Below are positions 1-6,718 of a DNA stretch of 14,412 nucleotides, in pieces; the first letter of the stretch is position 1, and the number at the start of each line of letters is the position of its first letter. Source of the stretch: an uncultured bacterium (GTDB lineage: Bacteria > Planctomycetota > UBA1135 > GCA-002686595); the NCBI GenBank assembly GCA_902826945.1, contig CADEGS010000106.1:1-14412 (forward strand). The letters run 5' to 3'. The position numbers and the translations under genes are program-made. The notes beneath the pieces are model-generated. The model saw nothing but the letters and a program-made list of their open reading frames with translations, ran no database searches and had not been told where the DNA came from.

Positions 1-378
1 CTTGGACTCGACGGCGACGAACACGGTGTCGTCGCCCGCGAGGGTGCCCACGAGGCCGGCCGGCTCCTCGGCCTCGAGCGCGCGCGCCACCGCGCTGGCC
101 GAGCCGGGCTCGCAGTCGATCACGACCAGGTGCGGGCCGGCGGGGAGCGCGTCGCGCAGCAGCATCGAGAGCGCCCCGAGGCCCGTGACCCGCTCGCCCG
201 GGTGGTAGCGGCCGTCGCGCTTGATCACGCCCAGCGCGCGCAGGTCGCGCGAGAGCTGCGGCTGCGTGGCGGCGATGCCGCGCGCGGCCAGGAGCTCCTG
301 CAGCTCGGCCTGGCTCGCGACGGGCTGCTCGGCGAGCAGAGCCTCGATCGTGCGGCGGCGGCGGTCGGTCGCGGACAT
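1..378 (-). CDS. argR: Arginine repressor ArgR (3' end beyond window)
   Basis: Hexameric transcription factor that senses L-arginine and represses arginine biosynthesis genes, usually including its own. The leftward frame opens at an ATG (378-376) and is open for 126 codons to the window edge. Full-length ArgR is about 150 residues, so about 25 C-terminal residues are missing. The N-terminal winged helix (about residues 4-65) has the family pattern 'RR-TIEALL' then 'ATQPQLSRDLRALGVIK' (TQ-x-x-[LT]SRDL is the DNA-recognition helix). The C-terminal arginine-binding/oligomerisation domain has 'HLVVIDCEPGSASAVARALE' and 'GTLAGDDTVFVAV'; the GDDT stretch includes the aspartates that contact arginine. 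No Shine-Dalgarno sequence precedes the ATG, and the predicted transcript start is only a few bases upstream, so it may be leaderless. Tandem ARG-box-like sites upstream fit autoregulation. Identity is secure from the motifs; regulation is inferred. Confidence 0.93.
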   Translation of the reverse strand, partial: MSATDRRRRTIEALLAEQPVASQAELQELLAARGIAATQPQLSRDLRALGVIKRDGRYHPGERVTGLGALSMLLRDALPAGPHLVVIDCEPGSASAVARALEAEEPAGLVGTLAGDDTVFVAVESK

Positions 379-388
379 GGGAGCGAAG

Positions 389-417
389 GTTGTAGGGTCG
401 GCCGGGTGCGCCCGCAA
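389..417 (-). promoter_or_regulatory. Predicted sigma-70 promoter of argR
   Basis: On the minus strand, TTGCGG (417-412) and TACAAC (394-389) are separated by exactly 17 bp. They match three of six -35 consensus bases and four of six -10 bases. The start point would fall near 382, almost at the argR ATG (378), giving a nearly leaderless message. The -35 box overlaps the inner edge of the first ARG-box-like site, a natural repression arrangement. This is pattern matching only. Confidence 0.45.
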
Positions 418-453
418 GCATAAACATGCCACTGATGGGCATATTTATCGAAG
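415..453. promoter_or_regulatory. Tandem ARG-box-like operator upstream of argR
   Basis: Two 18-bp sites, 415-432 and 436-453, are separated by 3 bp, giving the 21-bp centre-to-centre spacing known for paired ARG boxes in E. coli. Box 1 is CAAGCATAAACATGCCAC, with GCAT/ATGC arms around AAAC. Box 2 is TGGGCATATTTATCGAAG. Both keep the G at position 4 and the A/T-rich core; box 1 also keeps the C at position 15. Seen another way, 420-430 and 438-448 form an inverted repeat matching 10 of 11 bases. The block is sharply A+T-rich against its surroundings and starts 37 bp upstream of the argR start codon. Confidence 0.6.
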
Positions 454-616
454 GCATGTCCTCTTGGCTGCACGAGAAACCGCCTTCACCAGATACTCTT
501 GCCGCCCGGCAGCGCCCGGACGCCGCGCCGGCCGCGCGAGGCCCGGCGCCGGGACCGGGCGGCTGGCGTCCGAGCGCCGGCCCTGCGCGCGCCGCTCCCC
601 CTCCCGAATAGCTCTC

Positions 617-631
617 CTTACGTTGCGTAAG
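617..631. promoter_or_regulatory. Small palindrome before the repeat-protein gene
   Basis: CTTACG-TTG-CGTAAG is a perfect 6-bp inverted repeat with a 3-bp spacer, 34 bp upstream of the ATG at 665. It contains unusually many A/T bases for this region. It could be a repressor or activator site for the large repeat-protein gene, but nothing identifies the protein that might bind it. The rest of 379-664 shows no coding signal. Confidence 0.25.
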
Positions 632-664
632 CGCACTGTCCCCACGGCCCCTGCCCTGCCGCCC

Positions 665-3600
665 ATGAGAAAGGTCCTGCTGCCCCTGGTCGTCGTCGTC
701 GCCCTGTCCGCGGCCCTCGTCGCGTGGCTGTGGCTCTCGCCCGAGAGCGAGGCGCAGCGCACGGGCGCCAGCGCGCCGGCCGCCGCGCTGCCGAGCGCGC
801 CGGCCGCGGCGCCGCAGACGTCGCTCGCCGCCGCCAGCGCTCCGGCCGCGCAGCAGGCGGACGCGGCGGCAGCCCCGAGCTCGCGCGCGACGGTCGAGCA
901 GGCGCAGGAGGAGCCCGAGCGGACGGCCTGGCGCGACGGCAGCGAGCAGTGGCTCGAGGGCCGCGTGAGCCTCGACCCCGCCACGCCGCGCGACGAGGTG
1001 CTGAGCGTCTTCGCGGTCGAGCGCGCGGTCGAGGCGCACATGCTCTACGACGACGACGGCGAGGGGGCCAACGTCGGCCTCCCGGGCACGAGGCGCCACG
1101 ACGACTTCGTCTCCGAGGCGCTCGTCGCCGCCGACGGCAGCTTCCGTCTGGCGCTGCCCGCCGAGGCCGAGGTCGCGCACCTGGCGCTGCTCGGCCGCTA
1201 CACGTACTCGCCGCGCACGAGCGAGGTGCGGCTGCCCGCCGCGAAGCCGCCGGTGCTCGCCGGCGAGCTCGGCGCGTGGATCACCGGCCAGCTCTCCGCC
1301 AAGGAGGGCAAGCTGGCCGGCATCGAGGTCGAGCTGCGTCCCGACCTCTCCGGCGGCTTCGACGCCTTCGGGGTCGGGCGCCAGACCTGGGAGCCGAAGT
1401 CGACGAGCGGGCCGGACGGCCGCTTCGAGCTGCGCGCGGTCAGCACGTCCGTGCAGCACGGCCTCCTGGCGCGGCCGGACGACCACGCGGCGCTGCTCGC
1501 GAACGGCATCGCGGTCGAGGCCGGCGAGCACCTCGACCGCTCCTTCACGCTCACCGCCGGCGCGACCGTGCGCGGGCGCGTGCTCGGCCCCGACGGCGAG
1601 CCGGTCGAGGGCGCCAAGGTCGCGGCGGCGCTGCCCGGCATCCTGGGCCGCGCGATCGGGAGCGTGCGCGAGGGCACGAGCGACGCGGACGGGCGCTACG
1701 AGCTCCCGCACGTCGTCCCGGGCAAGCTCGAGGTGCGCGCGGAGAAGGACGGCTTCACGACGGCGAGCGCGCGGCCCGAGCAGGCGCTGGCCGAGGGCGA
1801 GGTGCGCGAGGGGCTCGACCTCGCGCTCGAGCGCGGTCGCGTGCTGGCCGGCGTCGTGCGCTATCCCGACGGCGCCCCCGCAGAGGGGGCGAAGGTCGAG
1901 GCGGGGCCCGACCTCGCGCGGCTGGGGCAGATGGGCGGCATGTCGCTCGCGACCGCCGGCCGCGGCAGCGCCGAGGCCGACGCCGAGGGACGCTTCGAGA
2001 TCGGCGGGCTGTCGCAGCTCGCCTACAAGGTCGTGGCGCGCGCCAGCGCCGCCGAGGGCCCGCGCGCGGGCGACTGGAAGGCCGTCGCAGAGAACCAGGA
2101 CGGCGGCCAGCGGATCGAGCTCGTGCTCGCGGGCGTGCAGCCGCTGGTCGGCCGCGTGGTGGACGTCGAGGGCAAGCCGGTGACCGCGTTCACGGTCTCG
2201 GCCAGGCAGGACGCCGGCGGCAGCGCGGGCTTCTTCGCGGGCATGGACCGCCGCGTGCAGCGCTTCACCGACGACGAGGGGCGCTTCTCGATGAAGGACC
2301 TCGAGGCCGGCAAGTGGCAGGTCGCGTTCGAGGCGAAGGGCTTCGCCACGACCACGCTCGGGGACGTCGTCCAGCCCCCGCCGGCCGAGGCCGGCGAGCT
2401 CGTCGTGACGCTCGAGCGCGCCGCCGCGATCGAGGGGCTCGTGCTGGACACGGGCGGCCGGCCGGCGCCGGGCGCGCGCGTCACGGTCGAGCAGGACCTC
2501 GCCGCGCGCATGGCCAGCCAGGGCGAGACGCCCACCGCCTTCGCCGACCACGAGGGGCGCTTCCACCTCGAGCTCGACCCGGGCGAGCACGCGATCGTGG
2601 CGGAGCTGGACGGCTTCGCCGGCAGCGCGCCCGCGACGTGCTCGACGCGCTCGGGCGAGGTGACCGAGGACGTCGTGCTGACGCTGCGCCTGGGCGGGAC
2701 GCTGACGGGCGTCGTGCTCGGCGACGACGGCGAGCCGGCCGTCGGCCGCATGGTCATCGTGCAGCGCGTGCCCACCTACGACGCGCAGAAGCTGCTCACC
2801 TCGGCCGCCGACGGCGGCTTCCGGGCCGAGCACCTCGAGCCGGGGCAGTGGCAGGTCGTCGCGACGGTCAACTTCATGTCGGGCGAGAGCGCCGGCAGCG
2901 ACGACGCGAACATGAACGAGTTCCTCGGCAACATGAAGATCGACATGGTCGACATCGTGGACGGCGAGGAGACGCACGTCGTGCTCGGCGAGGCCGCGGG
3001 CGCGCCGGTGCGCGTGCACGGCCGCGTGACGGCGGCGGGCGAGCCGGTCGGGGGCGCGCTCGTCTCCGCCATCCCCGAGGACGGGAACGGCCTGAAGGAC
3101 CTGAAGATGAAGCCGCTCGGCGACGACGGCCGCTTCGACCTCGACCTGCCCAAGGCCGGCAACTACCTGTTCACGGTGCAGTGGAACTCGGGCACCGGGC
3201 AGCAGCAGAACACCGAGCTGCTCCAGACGATCCCGCCCGACGTGGCGGAGCACACGCTCGCGATCGAGCTGCCGGCCGGGCGCATCACCGGCCGCGTGCG
3301 CGGCCCGGGCGGGGACACGCTCGCGCGCTGCCGCGTGACGCTGAACTCCGAGGACGCCTCCTACGGCACGTTCATGGGCGGGCACTTCGTCGAGGCGACG
3401 ACCGACGACGACGGCCGCTACGAGATCCGCTACCTCGAGGAGGGCGTCTACTCGGTGGGCGCGGGCGGGCTCGGCTTCGGCGGCCTGTTCGGCGGCCAGG
3501 CGACCGGCGGCCGCGTCGTGAGGGGCGGGCTGCGCCTCTCCGAGGGCGAGACGCTCGACGTGGACTTCCGCCTGGAGGAGCCGGGCGAGCTGACGGGCAC

Positions 3601-4126
3601 GGTCAGCGACGCCGCCGGCCAGCCGGTGGCCGAGGCCGTCGTCTTCCTGCGCGACGAGGACGGCGAGCTGGTCGAGCACTTCTCGCTGATCGCGACCGAC
3701 GCCAGCGGGCGCTTCACCTACAAGGGCCTCTCCCCGGGCCGCTACACCGCCAGCGCGCGCGCCAAGGAGCTCGTCTCGCCCGAGAGCGCTCCCGTGCGCG
3801 TGTCGGCCGGCGCGTCGAGCGACGTGGGCCTGCGCCTGGGCACCGGCACGATGCTGGTCGTGACGGTCATCGACGCCGACGAGCAGGAGCTCGGCACGCG
3901 CCTGAGCGTCACCGACGCGGCCGGCCACGAGTACAGCTCGATGCGCTCGATGGACGAGATGATGGAGCGCATGGGCGCCAAGTTCACCGGCAAGGACCAC
4001 CGCATCGGCCCCGTGCCGCCGGGCACCTACACGCTCGTCGCGACCGCCGGCGACGGCCGCACGACCTCGAAGTCGGTCTCGATCTCCGGCCAGGGCGAGC
4101 GGCGCGTGAAGCTGCGCCTGCACTAG
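665..4126 (+). CDS. Large exported protein of tandem carboxypeptidase-regulatory-like repeats
   Basis: A protein of 1153 residues. I chose the ATG at 665 because it opens on 'MRKVLLPLVVVVALSAALVAWLWL', a signal peptide or membrane anchor; the frame is open upstream to 221 but would run through the argR promoter and into argR. Residues about 30-90 are an Ala/Pro/Ser-rich linker. The rest is about eleven tandem beta-sandwich units of 80-105 residues (CarboxypepD_reg / CnaB-like fold). They recur as 'G.V.G.DG.PV.GA.V' followed by '.D.(D/E)GRF.(I/L)..L..G.(Y/W)...A', with starts near residues 97, 202, 299, 390, 490, 586, 677, 781, 872, 974 and a more divergent last unit near 1061. No catalytic motif is visible, so it is probably structural, adhesive or substrate-binding at the cell envelope. 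No Shine-Dalgarno sequence is evident. The repeat fold is well supported; the biological role is unknown. Confidence 0.85.
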   Translation: MRKVLLPLVVVVALSAALVAWLWLSPESEAQRTGASAPAAALPSAPAAAPQTSLAAASAPAAQQADAAAAPSSRATVEQAQEEPERTAWRDGSEQWLEGRVSLDPATPRDEVLSVFAVERAVEAHMLYDDDGEGANVGLPGTRRHDDFVSEALVAADGSFRLALPAEAEVAHLALLGRYTYSPRTSEVRLPAAKPPVLAGELGAWITGQLSAKEGKLAGIEVELRPDLSGGFDAFGVGRQTWEPKSTSGPDGRFELRAVSTSVQHGLLARPDDHAALLANGIAVEAGEHLDRSFTLTAGATVRGRVLGPDGEPVEGAKVAAALPGILGRAIGSVREGTSDADGRYELPHVVPGKLEVRAEKDGFTTASARPEQALAEGEVREGLDLALERGRVLAGVVRYPDGAPAEGAKVEAGPDLARLGQMGGMSLATAGRGSAEADAEGRFEIGGLSQLAYKVVARASAAEGPRAGDWKAVAENQDGGQRIELVLAGVQPLVGRVVDVEGKPVTAFTVSARQDAGGSAGFFAGMDRRVQRFTDDEGRFSMKDLEAGKWQVAFEAKGFATTTLGDVVQPPPAEAGELVVTLERAAAIEGLVLDTGGRPAPGARVTVEQDLAARMASQGETPTAFADHEGRFHLELDPGEHAIVAELDGFAGSAPATCSTRSGEVTEDVVLTLRLGGTLTGVVLGDDGEPAVGRMVIVQRVPTYDAQKLLTSAADGGFRAEHLEPGQWQVVATVNFMSGESAGSDDANMNEFLGNMKIDMVDIVDGEETHVVLGEAAGAPVRVHGRVTAAGEPVGGALVSAIPEDGNGLKDLKMKPLGDDGRFDLDLPKAGNYLFTVQWNSGTGQQQNTELLQTIPPDVAEHTLAIELPAGRITGRVRGPGGDTLARCRVTLNSEDASYGTFMGGHFVEATTDDDGRYEIRYLEEGVYSVGAGGLGFGGLFGGQATGGRVVRGGLRLSEGETLDVDFRLEEPGELTGTVSDAAGQPVAEAVVFLRDEDGELVEHFSLIATDASGRFTYKGLSPGRYTASARAKELVSPESAPVRVSAGASSDVGLRLGTGTMLVVTVIDADEQELGTRLSVTDAAGHEYSSMRSMDEMMERMGAKFTGKDHRIGPVPPGTYTLVATAGDGRTTSKSVSISGQGERRVKLRLH

Positions 4127-4202
4127 TCCGGCCGGCCGTCCGCGCGCCGAAGGCGAGGCGGCCGTTCCCGCCGCGGGTCGCCGGAGCGACAATCCGCGCT
4201 CG

Positions 4203-5171
4203 ATGGCGCCCTCTCCGGTGGGATCGGCGGCGCCGGCGCCCGCGCCCGGCGCCTGGCGCATCCCGGTCACGATCCTGGGCGGCAGCGACCGGCGCGCCGC
4301 CGAGCTGCCGGCGTCCGGGCTGCACCCGCTGGCGAGCTACAAGGGCGTCGCCGTGCGCGTCGGCGGCCGGCCGCTGATCGCCTGGCTGGTCGAGCGGCTG
4401 CTCGCGAGCCGCGGCTTCGGCCCGGTCGCGATCGCCGGTCCGCGGCGCGTGTACGAGCCGCTCGGCCTCCCCGCGGCGCTGGTCGACACCGACGGCAGCG
4501 TGGCCGACAACCTCGACGCCGCGCTCGCGCACCACCGCGGCGCGCACCCCGGCCCGATCGCCGTGCTCGCGAGCGACGTGCTGCCCGAGACCGCCGAGCT
4601 CGACCTCCTGCGCGAGCGCCTCGAGCGCGATCGCCCGTGCTCGCTCTGGTGCCCGTTCGTGCGCGTGCCCTCCGATCCGGCGGCGCTGGGGGCCTTCGGC
4701 TGGAAGCCGACCTACACGATGGTCGAGCCCGGCGGCGCGCGCGTCGCCATCCTGCCCGGGCACCTGTGCGTGTTCGAGCCCGCCGACCTGCGCCTGGGGC
4801 TCCTGCACCGCCTGCTCGACCTGGCCTACGAGACGCGCAACCGCTCGGTCGCCCACCGCCGCTCGGTGATGCTGCGGCGCGTGCTCTTGTCGCTCCTCGG
4901 CCGCGACCTGCTCGAGCTCGCGCGCCTGCGCGCGCCGAGCTGGACCGCGCGCGTCGCCGGCAGCGGCCTGCGCCTGGCGCGCCGCCTGCGCGAGGGCGCG
5001 ATCGCGCTCGAGGAGCTCGAGCTCCTGATCGCGCGCATCTTCCTGCGCGCGAAGCCGCGCCCGGGGAGCTTCCGCTTCCCGATCGTGGACGTCACGAGCC
5101 TGGCGAAGGACGTGGACACCGAGGAGGAGGCGCGCGCGGTGTCCGCCGCTCCTCCTGCGGCCGGCCCCTGA
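4203..5171 (+). CDS. Divergent GT-A-fold nucleotidyltransferase (MobA-like NTP transferase)
   Basis: A protein of 322 residues. The layout matches nucleotidyltransferases that load a sugar phosphate or small molecule onto a nucleotide. An N-terminal strand and glycine loop ('VTILGG', residues 22-27) is followed by a lysine within 'YKGVAVRVGGRPLIAWLVE' (46-64), equivalent to the family's 'KP-x-x-x-x-GGRP(L/M)'. 'VLASDVLPE' (121-129) carries the likely metal-binding Asp125, and 'DVDTEEEA' (303-310) resembles the late 'D-DTPED' motif. The glycine-rich signature is degenerate: the usual GG-x-GTR-x is replaced by GGSDRR and a longer insert. Residues 215-285 are an Arg/Leu-rich, probably helical segment absent from minimal family members. 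The gene lies 76 bp after the repeat protein and converges on marC with a 6-bp gap. There is no Shine-Dalgarno sequence. The substrate cannot be told from sequence. Confidence 0.65.
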   Translation: MAPSPVGSAAPAPAPGAWRIPVTILGGSDRRAAELPASGLHPLASYKGVAVRVGGRPLIAWLVERLLASRGFGPVAIAGPRRVYEPLGLPAALVDTDGSVADNLDAALAHHRGAHPGPIAVLASDVLPETAELDLLRERLERDRPCSLWCPFVRVPSDPAALGAFGWKPTYTMVEPGGARVAILPGHLCVFEPADLRLGLLHRLLDLAYETRNRSVAHRRSVMLRRVLLSLLGRDLLELARLRAPSWTARVAGSGLRLARRLREGAIALEELELLIARIFLRAKPRPGSFRFPIVDVTSLAKDVDTEEEARAVSAAPPAAGP

Positions 5172-5177
5172 CCGCGC

Positions 5178-5771
5178 TCAGGCGCCGCCGCCCAGCGTCG
5201 CGCGCACGCCCTCGACCAGCATCTGCACCGCCAGGCAGGCGAGCAGCATGCCCATCAGGCGCTGCAGGACGCCCAGGCCCTTGTCGCCGACCAGGCGCGC
5301 GAGCGCGCCGGAGAAGGCCAGGATCGCGGCCGTGCCCGCCCAGGCGCCGACGACCGCCACGAGCCAGTCGAAGGTGCGCGTCGGGTCGCTGCTCGTCAGC
5401 AGGAGCAGGAGCGAGAGCGTCGCGGGCCCGGCGACCATCGGCACGGCCAGCGGGAAGAAGAGCGGCTCGCCCTCGCCGTGCTCGCCGAAGAGCCCCTTCT
5501 CGCCGCCGAAGAGCATGCGGAAGGCGATCACGCCCAGGATCAGGCCGCCGGCGATGCGCACGCTCTCTTCCTCCAGCGCGAGGACGCCGAAGAGCACGCG
5601 GCCGAGCGCCAGGAACGCGACCAGGAACGCGAGCGCGAGCAGGAGCTCGCGCACGAGCACCGTGCGCCGCCGCGCCGGCTCGACGCCGCGCAGCACGGTG
5701 CTGAACACCGGCAGGTTGCCGATGGGGTCCATGAGCAACCAGAGGGTGAGGGTCGCGGTGGCGGTGGACAC
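5178..5771 (-). CDS. MarC-family integral membrane protein
   Basis: Six-helix inner-membrane protein of the MarC/SnatA family; some relatives transport small neutral amino acids, and most are uncharacterised. The frame is open upstream to 6074, but family members begin just before the motif seen here as 'LTLWLLMDPIGNLPVF'. I therefore place the start at the GTG at 5771-5769, giving 197 residues, the usual length. A GTG at 5813 (211 residues) is the alternative but directly abuts the terminator U-tract. Hydrophobic segments lie near residues 4-24, 41-65, 70-88, 105-126, 134-157 and 170-190. The second half repeats the first, with 'PLAVPMVAGPATLS' (107-120) mirroring the 'DPIGNLPVF' loop. No Shine-Dalgarno sequence is visible. 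A leftward promoter and a terminator upstream suggest control by premature termination. The name marC is historical and does not imply drug resistance. Confidence 0.88.
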   Translation of the reverse strand: MSTATATLTLWLLMDPIGNLPVFSTVLRGVEPARRRTVLVRELLLALAFLVAFLALGRVLFGVLALEEESVRIAGGLILGVIAFRMLFGGEKGLFGEHGEGEPLFFPLAVPMVAGPATLSLLLLLTSSDPTRTFDWLVAVVGAWAGTAAILAFSGALARLVGDKGLGVLQRLMGMLLACLAVQMLVEGVRATLGGGA

Positions 5772-5814
5772 GGCGGTGGCTCGGTGCGGCGTGAAGGGAT
5801 GCGGGGAGGACACG

Positions 5815-5846
5815 AAAAAACCCGCCGGGGCGCTCCGCCGGCGGGT
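5815..5846 (-). terminator. Rho-independent terminator in the leader of marC
   Basis: On the minus strand a perfect 9-bp G+C-rich stem, ACCCGCCGG (5846-5838) with CCGGCGGGT (5828-5820), closes a 9-nt loop. The stem's last base runs straight into a tract of six Ts (5820-5815). There is no U-tract on the plus strand, so it works leftwards only. It lies 44 bp before the marC GTG and downstream of a strong leftward promoter. It therefore either ends a small RNA or acts as an attenuator for marC. Confidence 0.8.
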
Positions 5847-5872
5847 CGTTCGGGATCGGTCGCGGGACGCGA

Positions 5873-5989
5873 TCAGCGCGGCGGAGACGAGGGCGGGGCG
5901 CCGGAGCAGGAGGGCTCCGATCCCGCTCGGCGACCGAGGTCGCTCCAGTGCGACCGGCAGGGCCGGCCGGGGGTGCGCGCGCGCGACAT
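5873..5989 (-). CDS. Possible 38-residue leader peptide upstream of marC
   Basis: A short frame begins with ATG exactly where the leftward TTGACA promoter should start transcription and stops 27 bases before the terminator stem. Its product would begin MSRARTPGRP and contains about eight Ser, many Arg and Pro, and a single Trp. There is no run of one amino acid that would mark a classical attenuation peptide. In such G+C-rich DNA a 38-codon frame can arise by chance, so coding is unproven; the position is the only argument for it. Confidence 0.2.
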   Translation of the reverse strand: MSRARTPGRPCRSHWSDLGRRAGSEPSCSGAPPSSPPR

Positions 5990-5997
5990 GGCCGAAC

Positions 5998-6026
5998 AGG
6001 ATGCGGCGGCTCGCCCGGGCTGTCAA
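5998..6026 (-). promoter_or_regulatory. Leftward sigma-70 promoter upstream of marC
   Basis: The minus strand carries a perfect TTGACA (6026-6021), a 17-bp spacer and CATCCT (6003-5998). The -10 box matches three of six consensus bases, including the key A at position 2 and T at position 6. I noticed no other TTGACA on either strand. Transcription would begin near 5991 and run into the terminator at 5846-5815, then marC. Confidence 0.6.
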
Positions 6027-6032
6027 TCGGGC

Positions 6033-6070
6033 CCGCGCCGCCGCTCTCCCGGGCGGGAGAGCCGGCGCGG
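6033..6070. repeat. Long hairpin between marC and the membrane-protein gene
   Basis: An inner perfect 8-bp stem, GCTCTCCC (6043-6050) with GGGAGAGC (6055-6062), closes a GGGC tetraloop. A further 8 bp, CCGCGCCG (6033-6040) with CGGCGCGG (6063-6070), continues the stem after a 2-nt bulge (6041-6042). The 16 paired bases sit 7 bp upstream of the leftward -35 box and 88 bp before the rightward gene at 6158. Neither side has a U-tract, so it is not a standard terminator. It may be an operator, a cruciform site or an RNA element. Confidence 0.5.
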
Positions 6071-6104
6071 CCATGCGCGCGCTCGGCTCACGCGCGCGTC
6101 GGGC

Positions 6105-6110
6105 TATCCT
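6105..6110 (+). promoter_or_regulatory. Possible -10 element for the membrane protein/sigma factor pair
   Basis: TATCCT stands out in an otherwise G+C-only stretch, 47 bp upstream of the ATG at 6158. I see no convincing -35 box at the correct distance, so this is a weak promoter guess. The rest of 6071-6157 shows only the ribosome-binding site. Confidence 0.2.
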
Positions 6111-6157
6111 CTCGGGCGTGCGGGCCGCCCGCCCGCCCGAACCGGAGGAGGGGATCC

Positions 6158-6718
6158 ATGATCAGCCTGGTGGACCTGTGGCTGCCGATCGTGCTGGCGG
6201 CCGTCTTCGTCTTCGTCGTGAGCTCCGTGGTGCACATGGTGCTGCAGCTCCACAAGAACGACTTCGCCAAGATGCCGAACGAGGACCTCGTGCTCGAGGC
6301 GCTGCGCAAGCACGGCGTGGGGCCGGGCCAGTACCTGTTCCCGTGCGCCGACTCGATGAAGGACATGGCGTCGCCCGAGATGACGGCCAAGTACCAGCGC
6401 GGCCCGGTCGGCTACGCGATCGTGCGGGCGAGCGGCGCGCCGACGATGGGCAAGGCGCTCCTGCAGTGGTTCGTCTACTGCCTGGTGGTCGGGACGATCA
6501 CGGCCTACGCCTCGCACCTGGCCTTCGCGCGCGGGGCCGCGGGGATGCTCGTCTTCCGCTTCGCGGCCAGCGTGTCGCTGCTGGGCTACGGGCTGTACGC
6601 GGCGATGGACTCGATCTGGAAGGGCGCGCGCTGGAGCACGACGGCGAGGTACTGGCTCGACGGCCTGCTCTACGCGCTCACGACGGGCGCGACCTTCGCC
6701 TGGCTGTGGCCGGCGTAG
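6158..6718 (+). CDS. Conserved four-helix membrane protein of unknown function
   Basis: A protein of 186 residues starting at an ATG 6 bases after a strong purine-rich ribosome-binding site (GGAGGAGGGG, 6143-6152). Hydrophobic helices lie near residues 7-29, 101-124, 127-151 and 166-185. Between helices 1 and 2 is a soluble loop with 'HKNDFAKMPNEDLVLEALRK' (32-51), 'PGQYLFP' (56-62), 'SPEMTAKY' (72-79) and 'RGPVGYAIVR' (81-90). The protein ends on 'FAWLWPA', and 'DSIWKGARW' follows helix 3. From memory this pattern belongs to an uncharacterised family found in several phyla; I cannot give it a function. Its end overlaps the likely GTG start of the ECF sigma factor by 13 bp, so the two are probably translated together, making a role as a sensor or partner of that sigma factor conceivable but unproven. 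Confidence 0.8.
   Translation: MISLVDLWLPIVLAAVFVFVVSSVVHMVLQLHKNDFAKMPNEDLVLEALRKHGVGPGQYLFPCADSMKDMASPEMTAKYQRGPVGYAIVRASGAPTMGKALLQWFVYCLVVGTITAYASHLAFARGAAGMLVFRFAASVSLLGYGLYAAMDSIWKGARWSTTARYWLDGLLYALTTGATFAWLWPA

Larger units (their letters stand above)
5815..5991 (-). ncRNA. Candidate leader RNA or small RNA upstream of marC (about 175 nt)
   Basis: The predicted transcript start (about 5991) and the terminator (5846-5815) bound a short unit. An ATG at 5989 opens a 38-codon frame ending in TGA at 5875-5873, rich in Ser, Pro, Arg and Gly; if translated it would be a leaderless leader peptide. A 9-bp long-range complement pairs CGGGATCGG (5925-5917) with CCGATCCCG (5859-5851). Next to it, GGTCG (5935-5931) can pair with CGACC (5848-5844), which takes up the first three bases of the terminator stem. 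The two folds could therefore compete, as in an attenuator. I do not recognise a known riboswitch or RNA family. The boundaries are predicted, not observed. Confidence 0.45.

Noticed and set aside
221..664. Upstream extension of the repeat-protein frame to an ATG at 221
   Set aside because: It runs antisense through argR and its promoter/operator; the ATG at 665 begins a clean signal-anchor sequence.
724..4377. A 1217-codon plus-strand frame overlapping the repeat protein
   Set aside because: Its product is almost entirely Arg/Ala/Gly/Pro, the usual shadow of G+C-rich coding DNA in another frame.
3984..4856. A 290-codon minus-strand frame across the end of the repeat protein and the nucleotidyltransferase
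   Set aside because: Low-complexity composition and full overlap with two recognisable genes.
5772..6074. N-terminal extension of MarC to an ATG at 6074
   Set aside because: It would translate through the leader promoter and terminator into Arg-rich sequence; MarC proteins start a few residues before the DPIGN motif.
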